DNA of 64,000 nucleotides from Floccularia luteovirens (Eukaryota > Basidiomycota > Agaricomycetes > Agaricales > Squamanitaceae): the NCBI GenBank assembly GCA_009739215.1, contig VSJF01000004.1:2046001-2110000 (forward strand). The letters are read 5' to 3'. Both the position numbers and the translations under genes were made by a program. This document shows, in pieces, positions 54,022-64,000 of this stretch (positions are counted from its first letter, which is position 1; each line of letters opens with the position of its first letter). The notes beneath the pieces are model-generated. The model saw only the letters and a program-made list of their open reading frames with translations, did not search any database and was not told the origin of the DNA.

Positions 54022-57000
54022 TCAGCTGAATGTTCTTGATGGAGTGCTCATACGCGAGTCAAGACGTCTAATTTCCTTCTCCAGTCTTTGCATACCCGAC
54101 GGTCCGGTTCTGGCTGTCAACCCTCTCGCACCGTGTTTATCGAACAGGTATGTAAGTAAATTCTTTTTGTCATCTGCAAGTCCGTCTAATAGTGCGAAAA
54201 GATGTGTTTCGTCACGGAGGACAAGTTGTGCAGCAATAATTAATGCAGCTGCTGATTCACGAACGATCAGAGAAGATCTATCATTCAATGCCTTTTTTGG
54301 CACAACATTATGAGGGCTTTATCATATCTGGATACAATGTTTGCACTTACAGAGATAAGTGTCATTTTGAGTCGCGGGAGTTCCTCTTCTGCTATCTCGG
54401 CGGGCAGACGAAGAATAAATTTACCCAGAGCGATTAATCCAAATGCATATGTTGCCGCCTTCATATCAGTTTCAGAGGATTGCGGAGGTGCTTCGGCATG
54501 GAATGCACGTAAGCTAGCATGCATAGTCGTTAACCCGTAAACAGGGTCAATTTTGGCTGTAAGGATGTCTCGAATGGAGTTTGTGGCTTCTAGAATCTAG
54601 GTGTTATGGTTAATGCGAGTGCAGAGTTGTCAGTTAAGTCAATTACGTTTAGTTCATTCCGATATCGCACTCGAAGAAGCATTGAGAATATATCGCCTTC
54701 TCTTCCTTCGAGGTAAGGTGCCTGAGATTTTAACATTTCCCAAACGATGATCAAACCGTACTCAATCTCTTCTTCACCCTAAGTCACGGTTAGAAGGTAT
54801 GCCAATACAGAGGTCAAACATCATACCTTCTTAGAATCCATATATGCCATTAATCCATTGAGAAGCCTTTCAAATGTTTTATTTTTCTCCCATATCCCAG
54901 GCGCTAGAGAGTGCAGCGACGTAGATGTAACGAACGGTGATGGACTAGACGGATCGCCGCGCGGGCTATGAGGGGGAGTGGCAGGATTGGGAACAAAATT
55001 ATTCGAGCAAATAAACGCGATCCTTAAAAGGTCTTCAGGGGCCGCTGTACCATCATTAAGTTTGTTTATGTACAACTCGAGTTCATCAATTGAGCTGTTT
55101 ATAGTGTTGCTTGTCGCCCGCGCGAGTACTTCGACAATGTTAGTGAGTAGAAGAACTTCAACGAAATGTACTTACCAGTTCTACATTTTCGCACCCAAGC
55201 AGATTCAGATTCTTCTCCTTTCAAAACGTCCAATAGCGAAGACGAATTGCCTTTATATGCTGGACTATCTTTGAATAACGCCGCCTGTCGCAATATAGCA
55301 GTACTCCTTTTATCTGGCGTAGCTGGTAGGGTGCTAGTATGGTTAAGTTTTATATCATCCTTGTCTTTGCTCCTGATTTTCGGAGTTGGTTGGCCGTTGT
55401 TATCACTGACAAGTAATGATGTAGGAAGTATGGGTATAGAACCTTGTATGCCTTCATCTTCAGGTTCTACAAGTTCCAGCAACCTCTCCGCAGCACTCTC
55501 TGCCTGCTCAGCTCGTGCCCTTAGAGCGTCTTCGACAACTGGAAGCTCATTTCCTGGGTTTGTTACCGAGTCAGAAGAGAGAGCATTAGAGATAGAGTCT
55601 GGATTTTTGGAGCTGATGGATCTCGGAGTTGCTAGGCCAGTTGACTTCACCACTGGCTTCATGGGAGAGAAAGTCTCCAGGGGAGCTGAGAAAGACATAA
55701 GATCGACCGAATCATCATCTCCCGAGTCGGTACCATCAGGAATGGGAACAACTTGCGCAAGTAGAAGGGACTCATCAGTTTCACCGAAGAGTTGAGGAAA
55801 TGTGGTAGAAAATCGAGACTGATACAGGCATATAGGGAGCCGTTTTGTTGTTCTTAGATGTAGGTGATAATTGACCTGTTGAGTGGGGCGGGGATGATGG
55901 AAGAGCAACCTGCATGGCTTTGCGTAGTGTCGAATTACTCTTCGGAGATAAACTTCTAGTAACAAGAGGGGAGGAGGTGCGCCGGACGGACGTTATCCTT
56001 TCACCTGGTGTGGGCGACGGTGAACGTGTGGAACCTCCCGACGTAGTTCTGCTACGCAGGCTGCTCACCGCACTGCTGCTCACCGACCTTCCCATTCCAG
56101 GATTTGTACGTGTCACGGACGGAGAGGTTGGCGAGGGAGGCATTCGAGTGATAGAGTTAGTGCGTGATCTAGGGGATAAACTTGGGGAATCACTACGTTT
56201 CGAAAAGGGTACATGAGAGGCAGCGGTTGCCTGATGTCGTAACGTCGGAGGTGCACTTGCAATCGCTTTCGCTTTCGCACGACTAGCAGCAATTGCTGCC
56301 GCGACACTCGACTTTTTTGTCGCCGATGGTGTTGTTGGAGGTATATCGGCAGTTCGACTTACACTTGGACGGACCCTTTCCAACTGTTTCCGGGCAGTAG
56401 TATCAAGATTTTCCAAGAGTTCCTGAGCATGTTCATGCCATATACCATTGAAGACCCAGTAAAGAACTCGTGCTGTTTCTCGAACAGCTGGATTTGAATC
56501 ACCCAAAGCTTTTGAAATGCACTTTTCTAGCAAGTCTAGATTCCCCCCATTTTCAAACTGGCTTCTTAAGCGATGTCCATGCAGCTCCATGTATTGTTTG
56601 AGATGCGCGACGACGAATGTTCTTGATTGGGCAGTCTTCTCTTGAAGTGTATTCCAAAGGAGTGGTAAGATAACGCGCGGTTGTGGTGAAGTGCGTGAAA
56701 TTATTGTGGACACGCATGCTTGTGATTGTTGCGCAGTGATCTTTTTTGTGAATCCAGCCATTTTCAAGAGATTCGTGAGTAAAACTTCGCAAAATGGATC
56801 TAATGCTGTCCCTAATGCAATGGCCAGCTCGGAGTAGAGAGTTGTAGTATTGGATGCTACTGTCGTTCGCAAACTAGCCAGCTTAGCAGGCAAAAAACAT
56901 GAGCATTAATAAATAAAGAACAATCCCACAAAGGCCTACTGACCGTTTTCAGTGACCATTGAATGAAACCGTCTTTTAACAATGATAAGAAAACTTCTGC

Positions 57001-58488
57001 ATATCGAAGGTGAACATCTCCTTTCAACATGCCACGAACTCGGATAATGGCTTGCTCTCGACCAGCCCAATTATGTTCTGTTTCTTTGCCCTAGAAAATA
57101 GTCTGAGGCGATAACAATAAACAATATCTAGAAAACACACCTCAAAGCTTTTTGCCATTGCCATAAATTCATTTTCCAGGTCTTTCACAGATGCAATCTT
57201 TGTAGAATTGTAAGCGACATTCTAAGAATCATGACACAAAAAGGAATTGCATACATAAACGGGACGAACATCCATGCTTTCATCGGCAGAACTAGCTGGA
57301 GGAGATGTTGGACGACTGATAGGTCTAGCAACTTCCTTGATATTAGCTTGGCTTGACGCTTTCGAAAGGCCATTCTGACTAGCCACTCGTTGTTTCTTGC
57401 CTTGGAGAAGAAGGCTCGGAGGGACATAATCCCGGGGTCCAGAGGTAGGTGAATCACCGTTTCCAGAAACTTCTTGGCTGGGTACATTGTTGGGGGTTCC
57501 TAGTAGTTTGGAGAGTACACCATCCACAATGCCCTTCCGAACGCCCTTTTTAGACATTTCTTTTTTTAAATCTGCACGAGCTGCATCTGTTACACCCGGA
57601 CCAGAAAACAGCTCTACGACAGATTGTCGTGCACATTCCCGAACATGAGCGTCTGTGTCTTCGAGACAATCCACAAGTAGCGTAAGATATGGGCGAATTG
57701 GAAATTGGTGATGAGCACGCCTAATATTAACAAGCGTCAAGATACACTTGAGAAGGATGAAAACATATCCTAAAGCAGTGAAAGTCGTACGACATACCTG
57801 TTCCCTTACTTTCCACTAGTTTACTACCCAAACCAACCTCCTTGAAAAAACGCTCAAAAATAACTATAGGCGGTTCGGGGCCTTTATTGTCCTTTGATCT
57901 TGAAGACAGTTGTACTTGACGCTCCAGAACGAAATGCGTACCCGCCAAGAATTACAAGAGCCTCGCGTGCTTTAGACTGAGCCTTTTCCTTGTCACCCAA
58001 TCGGTCGATAATTCCCCCGGAAGACATAAACGCAAGAAGGGCCTGACGCAGAACGGAGACATCAATGAATGCAGACTGGGGGGTGGACGGTGTGGACGAG
58101 GAAGCTGAGTGAGCAAGGGAAGTAAAGACCGAAGGACGCGAAATCAAGCGAGGAAGTAGAGATGGTAAACCAGCGATTGCTGCATTCGTCAAATGTTGAT
58201 TGGAAGTTCTCAAAGAAGTTTTGAAAATGTTTAGGAAGCATTCGGGGTCCGTAAGCTTGCAGATATGTCATTTTTACAATACAGGACAGAAGTTCAATAA
58301 GAACTGACCTCTGCATCTGCTTCGAATTCTGTTTGTAGTTTTGTAAGAGCATCAACTTTAACATCAACGTCTATTGAGGCAAGGTGAGTTGTTAAACATG
58401 ACAGTTGACAGTAATTAAGAAATTGCTACGAACCATTGCTTTTCCATTGGTTGACAAGCCTTTCAAGATTTGAGCTGCTAGCCTCCAT
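54022..58488 (-). CDS. CLASP/Stu1 family microtubule regulator
   Basis: A multi-exon gene from ATG 58488 (MEASSSNLERLVNQW) to TGA at 54022, over 1,200 residues. The N-terminal part is a TOG/HEAT array: AIAGLPSLLPRLISRPS, VLRQALLAFMSSGGIIDRLG, then HHQFPIRPYLTLLVDCLEDT and VVELFSGPGVTDAARADLKK. A second CLASP_N-type TOG follows (HWAGREQAIIRVRG-type start at about 57075, RVILPLLWNTLQEKTAQSRT, VRETARVLYWVFNGIW). A long Ser/Pro/Arg-rich basic stretch (about 56350-55900), typical of microtubule-lattice binding, and a C-terminal HEAT part (RAFHAEAPPQSSETDMKAAT, HLFALLDGLADDKKNLLTYL) close it. CLASPs stabilise spindle and interphase microtubules. Several exon borders are inferred. Long frames on the opposite strand (e.g. 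55166-55795) are shadows. Confidence 0.93.
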
Positions 58489-58786
58489 GAAAAGCTAGTG
58501 GTTAGTGTTGAATCCAACGAATGAAATCGCTTCAGTGCCAGTAGTAGAGCAGTTATGAAAGAGAATGTATATGTATGAATGACTAAAGAAGCTGGAAATT
58601 CAAATGTTCAATGGGCGTGGATCACTGATTTTGCCGATACATAACCATATCCCCAAATGTATGGCCGCTTGTTTTTTTTAATTCAGTTTTTTTATGTATA
58701 TTCTCATACAAAACTATACGAATACATATACTCGTATTTGTTTGCCTTCTTTAATAGATACTACAATCAACCTAACAAGCCACTTT

Positions 58787-59310
58787 TCAAGATTTCTTGT
58801 CCGAGTGTCCTAATGAAATTCCAGGCTGTATGTGGTCACGAATCCGTTGTTTCTGTTTTTTTTTTTTGCGTCGATTGGGATCATTAATCAACCAAATTTG
58901 AGAATATATTGCATACCAAGATCTTCAGCTCGGGAAAACCTCCTTCAGTTTTTCTATCCCAAATAAGAATGCGTCGAGAATCCATAGAAAGCCACACTCG
59001 GAAGCGACCTGCAGTTTCTTCGGTATTCAGCGGAATAAGAGAGATGCTTCCAATCGCAGGAGGGGTGAACGTTAGAAATAGTTCAGTCTGAACCCATGCC
59101 GCCCGATGTAACCTTTAAATAAACAATTAGACTATCTGTTGATAGGTACAAAAGATGTCCTTACCAACGGCATCTATCACAAAATTCAACTGTTATTGTT
59201 GTTATTGATGACGTATCGGGAAAGGTGATGCCTGACAGGTTTCCATCGTGTTGGGAGGCCGCGAATGGTGCAGTGGTAGAATACGATTCTGCTGGTTGGA
59301 TGCTTGACAT
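58787..59310 (-). CDS. Rdx/selenoprotein W-like thioredoxin-fold protein
   Basis: Exons 59310-59165, 59112-58917 and 58852-58787 give 135 residues. After a variable N-terminus come ITTITVEFCDRCRW with the CxxC redox pair, ELFLTFTPPAIGSISLIPL, GRFRVWL, ILIWDRKTEGGFPELK and the end RIRDHIQPGISLGHSD, the pattern of Rdx proteins (SelW/SelT/SelH fold). In selenoproteins the second position is selenocysteine; here both are cysteine codons. The role is a presumed thiol redox function, substrate unknown. Both introns are GT-AG. The second reading with a 12-A run before the acceptor is unusual but keeps the frame. Confidence 0.9.
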
Positions 59311-59679
59311 ATCGTTGTGTAGCGATAACAAATCGACCGCCAGTAGTAAGTAGACCTGGGTAAAACTGATTAAATGTGTTTATATATCTTAATATTCCGA
59401 ACCCAGTCACCAATTGCATATCTTCTATATCGGGTATTATTCTGTGAGCCAATATTCAGGACAGTCGAACATTCAGCACACCAAGACTAGGCATACAAAC
59501 TAGAGCTCATAAATTATAGATTAATGCAACGCTATAATCACAGTGCTATTTCGTCGAACGAGCCAAGCAATCTCTGCTGCTGAAAAAGCCAGCATTGCAC
59601 TCTAGTATTTCGGTGGGCCCTTCTTCAGACAATACAATGCAGTTTGCAAAATTTCCATTATTTCAGCTCGTACAAAGAT
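59311..59679. other. Intergenic region
   Basis: The gap between the Rdx gene start and the proteasome gene stop (both on the minus strand). No gene is seen; it should hold the terminator of the proteasome gene and the promoter of the Rdx gene. Confidence 0.5.
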
Positions 59680-60799
59680 CTAGTCCTTCTCAGCGTATGC
59701 AAGAAGATGATGTTCTACTTCGGCATTATCCATCACTCTCCATTTCCCTTTCGTCTCTTCATTCTCACCTTCACCCTCCGATACAATTCCAATCTCAATT
59801 TCTCCTACTTTGTAGTCCGTTGCGTGGACAGTAGACATTGCTTCAATGGCCATCTACAGACCGGGTAAATCATTGCATATATAGAGCCCTTTACATCAAG
59901 AAACTGACCTCAATAACTTCGTTTCTTTCAAGTGTTCTCCCTGCTTTTGCTGCATTATCAGCGCCTCTCCCTGAATCTAGCTTTTTCCACTTCTTTTCCA
60001 GATGATTCATGGCTTCCTGCTGTTTCTGACCCGCAGCAGTAGCATGGAAACCGACGAAATACCCAGCAGGATCGAGCCTGAAACATTGGGGGCCAAATTC
60101 TGCATCAATCCCTATCAATATCATACCTAAGAAATTGGTTTAATCCACCATTCAATACGAGAAATTTCCACAGAATCTCTTACAAATCCCTAAGGGCCTC
60201 ATTGCCGCTCGTTGTGTGTATACTTGGTTGATATTGGCAAGCCGACGGGCAAGCGCATCCGGTGTAATTTCGTAACCAAACTTGTATCTAAAGTCAGCTG
60301 CCTCTGCCCGAGCTCGAGCGACTTGAGCTCTGGCATCCGCTGCAAACAATTAGCACAGAAATATACCGATAAGTTTGAATAAGGATTACCGATGAGCCCA
60401 GTCATAACACATCCAATATAAGGTGTGATACTAAATAGATGAGTGACAGTTGAGGGATCGAGAAGTTTATCCTATGAGAAATGAGTCATAGTGTAGCCCA
60501 GATTAAAATTAAATCGCGTACTGGAACTTTTTGTTGGGTGATTACAACAGCGGTGTCTTTACCTCTGACAGCGATAGCAGTGTGTCCAGAGCCAGATATT
60601 GCTTTGAAAGCATATTCTGTAAGGAAAGATTCATAAGAAAACTTATGTGAAGAATTGCAATACTCTCATGACGAACCAACTTGATAAAGTCGACCTTCAG
60701 GTGAGAATACTGTCAAATATCTGTCATTGGATTTGGAAGATAAGCGAGTGAAGAGGAGCGTAAGAACATAATTAACCTGTCATAAGATGTGCGCGACAT
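59680..60799 (-). CDS. SCL1: 20S proteasome subunit alpha1 (PSMA6/Scl1)
   Basis: From ATG 60799 (MSRTSYDR) across about seven exons to TAG at 59680, about 250 residues. The signature alpha-ring start [20 protein letters not shown] is split by introns. Then come [55 protein letters not shown], the inner block [39 protein letters not shown] and the C-terminal acidic loop with [20 protein letters not shown]. Alpha subunits form the gated outer ring and lack catalytic threonine, as here. It starts 211 bp from the divergent RPC1 gene, suggesting a shared promoter region (60800-61010). Confidence 0.96.
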
Positions 60800-61010
60800 A
60801 TTCTACGCAAAAGCTTTTGGGGAAGAGCTAGAGGATGGTGTGTTTTGTGTCTTGATTGTACGCGACCAACATCAAGATGGACGCGCAATTCGTCACGCGT
60901 GGGTTACGTCAGTCAACATTTATTATTTATTTAATTTTGGCATATCAGAATCAGTTTACTACATACCATGAACACTATCATAACTAGTTTCCAACCCAAT
61001 CCAAGATAAC

Positions 61011-64000
61011 ATGAAGGAAACTGTACCTCATCACACACCAAAGGTCATGTATGTTACCTGTTGCTGATTGGCCCAGCATTTGTTGACTTCGAAACCAGAA
61101 AAAAATTGCAGTTCAGTTTACTGAACGCACAAGATACAGTAAAAATATCTGAATTTGAGGTTACGCATCGTGACCTATACACCGCGTCAGATAGACTTCC
61201 AGTCAAAAATGGAGTGCTGGATCGACGCTTGGTATGCTTTATCCTACTCATCAGTTGATATGGATATTGATTATTCAGGGAACTACGGACAAAAACACCT
61301 TTTGTGAGACTTGCGGACAGTCATCTGTTAGCTGCGTAGGCCATTATGCATACATAAAACTAGTTGTCCCCGTTTTCCATATCGGATACTTTAAACACAC
61401 GATTGCGATACTTCAGGCAATATGCAAGGTGTGTTAAACGTCCTTCTTTACTTTAACCGTCTCCGGTGCTAACGTATGTATCACATAGACATGTGCACGA
61501 GTACTGTTAGAGGAAACTGATCGCAGGTCATTCATCAAGCGTTTCCGCCGACCAAACTTAGAAAACATGCAACGACAGTCGCTAACAAAAGCTGTCAATA
61601 CAATAGCTCGTAAAGTTGTGTATTGCCCTTATTGCTCCGCAACCAACGGTGCTGTTAAAAAGGCTGGTGCACTTAAAATTATTCATGACAAGTTTCGCGC
61701 AAGGAAGACCGCAGAAGAAATGGAAAAGTGGAAGAAGACGTTTGCTCCAGCTCTCGAAGCTCAGAAGGAACTAGCCATGTATCTCAATAAAGCCGTACCG
61801 GAAGATCTCAACCCTTTGAAGGTGCTAGATCTGTTCAAAAGAATATCGGACGAGGTACATATACCCCAGCTTCCACTAATATTCGCGCCTCAGAGGAATC
61901 TTCTTACATAGGATTGTGAACTCCTTGGATTGCACCCATCTTGGGGTCGACCTGAGGAATTTATCTGGCAATATATCTCTGTTCCCCCAGTCTGCATCCG
62001 TCCATCTGTGTCTCAAGATGGAGCCTCTAACGAGGATGACCTCACAGTGAAGTTAACAGAAATTGTGTTCACCAATGCTTTGATAAAGCAAGGCCTTGCA
62101 AAGGGCTCGCCTACTCCTCAATTCATGGTTAGCTTATCACTGTGTTCACAGACATCTCTGAATATTGACACGTCCTCCAGGAGCAATGGGAGTTCTTACA
62201 ACTCTCTGTCGCCATGTATGTAAACTCGGAACTTCCGGGTGTTCCCTCTCAGCCTGGGCAAAAGCCCATCAGAGGTTTTGTTCAACGTCTAAAAGGGAAA
62301 CAGGGCCGTTTCCGAGGTAATTTGTCAGGCAAACGCGTAGATTTTTCCGGGCGCACGGTCATTTCTCCGGATCCTAATCTGCGTATTGATGAAGTAGCAG
62401 TTCCAGAACGTATTGCCAAGATATTAACCTATCCTGAACGAGTTACTCCCCATAATCTTCACAACCTCAAGCAAGCAGTACGAAACGGACCGGACTTGCA
62501 TCCAGGAGCTAATTTTGTTGCACGGGAAGAAACCAAAAAATTCCTTCGTTTTGGGAATCGCAATGCCATAGCAGACACTCTTAGCGTTGGGGATATTGTG
62601 GAGAGGCATATAATTGACGGGGATATTGTTTTGTTCAACCGTCAGCCAAGTCTGCATAAGGTTAGGCTTCTTCAATCGTTTGATTTTTAATACTAAACTG
62701 CGTGCCTAGCTGTCTATAATGTCTCATAGAGTAGGTCTTTTTCCAGCCGAAAGGAGTAAATGTACTAACCTGTTTTAAAGGCAAAAATAAGACCCTGGAG
62801 ATCTTTCCGGTTGAACGAATGTGTTTGTGGCCCTTATAATGCTGATTTCGATGGAGATGAAATGAACTTGCGTATGTTTCGACATATACATTTATTTTAA
62901 CATTTTCCTAACCCCTAAATTAGATGTTCCGCAAACCGAAGAGGCGAGGACAGAGGCTCTCGAACTGATGAGTGTAAAAAATAATCTGGTGACACCGAGG
63001 AATGGAGAACCAGTGATAGCAGCCATACAAGACTTCATCACAGCCTCGTTCCTTCTTTCCCGCAAAGACAGATTCTTGGACCGTCGACAGTTCATTCAAA
63101 TATGCTGCTATTTTGCTGATGCAAACTTTCAAATTGATATCCCCCCTCCCGCCATCTGGAAACCTGTCCGTCTCTGGACCGGAAAGCAATTATTCGGAGT
63201 ATTGATGCGACCAAATAAGAAGTCAAATATATTAGTCAACGTCGAGTCCAAATGTCATAAATGGGAAGAAGCCAAACCCGAAAACTATCCCTTAATGACA
63301 AAACCAGCCCAAGACTTATCGCCCAATGATGGATGGCTTGTTATTGTAAATAGTGAGGTCATGTGTGGGGTCATGGATAAAGCCATTGTAGGAAGTGGAA
63401 AGAAGAAGTCGATTTTTGGAGTCATTATGCGCGACTACGGACCGCATGAAGCAGCTGCTGCAATGAATCGATTGGCGAAACTTTGTTCCCGTTGGCTAGG
63501 TAAGCGAATTATGTCAAAGTTATGACGCAACTGATAGTGGTTATCCTAAGCAAATTACGGATTCTCCTTGGGAATCAACGATGTTATCCCTGGCCCTTTG
63601 TTGACACAGAAAAAAGACAATTTGGTGGAAAAGGCCTATGCCGATTGTCTAGACTTGATCGAACAAGCTAAGAAAGGGAAACTCGAAAATAAACCAGGCT
63701 GTGATCAGGAACAGACTCTGGAAGCTCTGATCTCATCCGTTTTGTCAAAAGTTCGTGAAGCTGTTGGGCAAATTTGCATGAAGGAACTCAGTCGTCAAAA
63801 TGCTCCTCTGATCATGGCGACCTGTGGGTCAAAAGGTGACTAGACTTTTCTTTGCATGAAATATAATCATAACGTGCAAAATAGGCTCTGTTATCAACGT
63901 ATCTCAGATGGTAGCCTGTGTTGGGCAGCAGATCATTGCTGGGCACCGTGTCCCTGATGGTTTTCAAGACCGTTCACTCCCACACTTTCCTAAAAGATCA
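61011..64000 (+). CDS. RPC1: RNA polymerase III largest subunit RPC1 (5' part, runs off the window)
   Basis: Exons 61011-61048, 61099-61231, 61279-61428, 61489-61854, 61912-62127, 62181-62660, 62710-62730, 62781-62871, 62924-63499, 63551-63835 and 63885-64000+, all GT-AG and in frame. Visible parts: [20 protein letters not shown], the N-terminal zinc site [15 protein letters not shown] with [66 protein letters not shown], and the Mg-binding catalytic loop [32 protein letters not shown] and [16 protein letters not shown] begin the bridge-helix/trigger part. It is the catalytic subunit that makes tRNA, 5S and other small RNAs. The one 21-nt exon (62710-62730) is notably small. Confidence 0.97.

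Noticed and set aside
55166..55795. A 209-codon plus-strand frame
   Set aside because: It lies antisense to the Ser/Pro-rich part of the CLASP gene, whose codons leave the opposite frame open; no family features.

Overview
The window is nuclear DNA of a filamentous fungus, most likely a basidiomycete and probably an Agaricomycete. The host genes are split by many short (about 40-60 nt) GT-AG introns, neighbouring genes are closely packed, and the conserved proteins (Pol III RPC1, TFIIIC tau95-like, CLASP, Psf3, proteasome alpha1) read like basidiomycete orthologues. The assignment rests on recalled family features, not on a database search.

Positions 1 to about 47,400 are an AT-rich transposon graveyard with almost no host genes. 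The main component is a family of Ty1/copia retrotransposons (here family A; LTR about 340-380 bp, TGTTACAATAG...CTCTAACA). Two copies are nearly complete, at 1657-7250 (+) and 10323-15763 (-), each interrupted by one TAG codon. A third, broken copy (15764-17935) shares an LTR with the second. Around and inside them lie LTRs of at least six other families (called B to G here), many with recognisable 5-bp target-site duplications, so the order of insertion can be read. Other residents are a gypsy gag/protease relic split into two inverted pieces, an internally deleted second copia (17936-19857), a dead Tc1/mariner (34620-36228), a pogo/Fot1-like transposase relic (28990-30884), a TIR family with about 1.55-kb members and a 98-bp miniature (TA target sites), a 350-bp hairpin, a Myb/SANT-like transposon ORF cut by an LTR, and a possible TET/JBP-like dioxygenase relic.

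Positions of about 47,500 to 64,000 are a compact, gene-dense block with almost no repeats: an unrecognised gene (-), PKR1 (+), PSF3 (-), a small mitochondrial-type protein (+), RPL29 (+, five tiny exons), the TFIIIC subunit TFC1 (-), a CLASP/Stu1 microtubule regulator (-), an Rdx/selenoprotein-W-like protein (-), proteasome alpha1 (-) and the 5' part of RNA polymerase III subunit 1 (+, running off the end). Two genes of the Pol III apparatus (TFC1, RPC1) lie within 10 kb of each other, but in a housekeeping cluster this may be chance.

No clearly new biological system is evident. The most informative signals are the nested insertion stratigraphy, the inversion through the gypsy relic, an uninterrupted unrecognised reading frame split by a solo LTR, the autonomous-looking versus miniature TIR family, and strong CpG loss in all but one LTR-F copy, which suggests methylation- or RIP-like decay.
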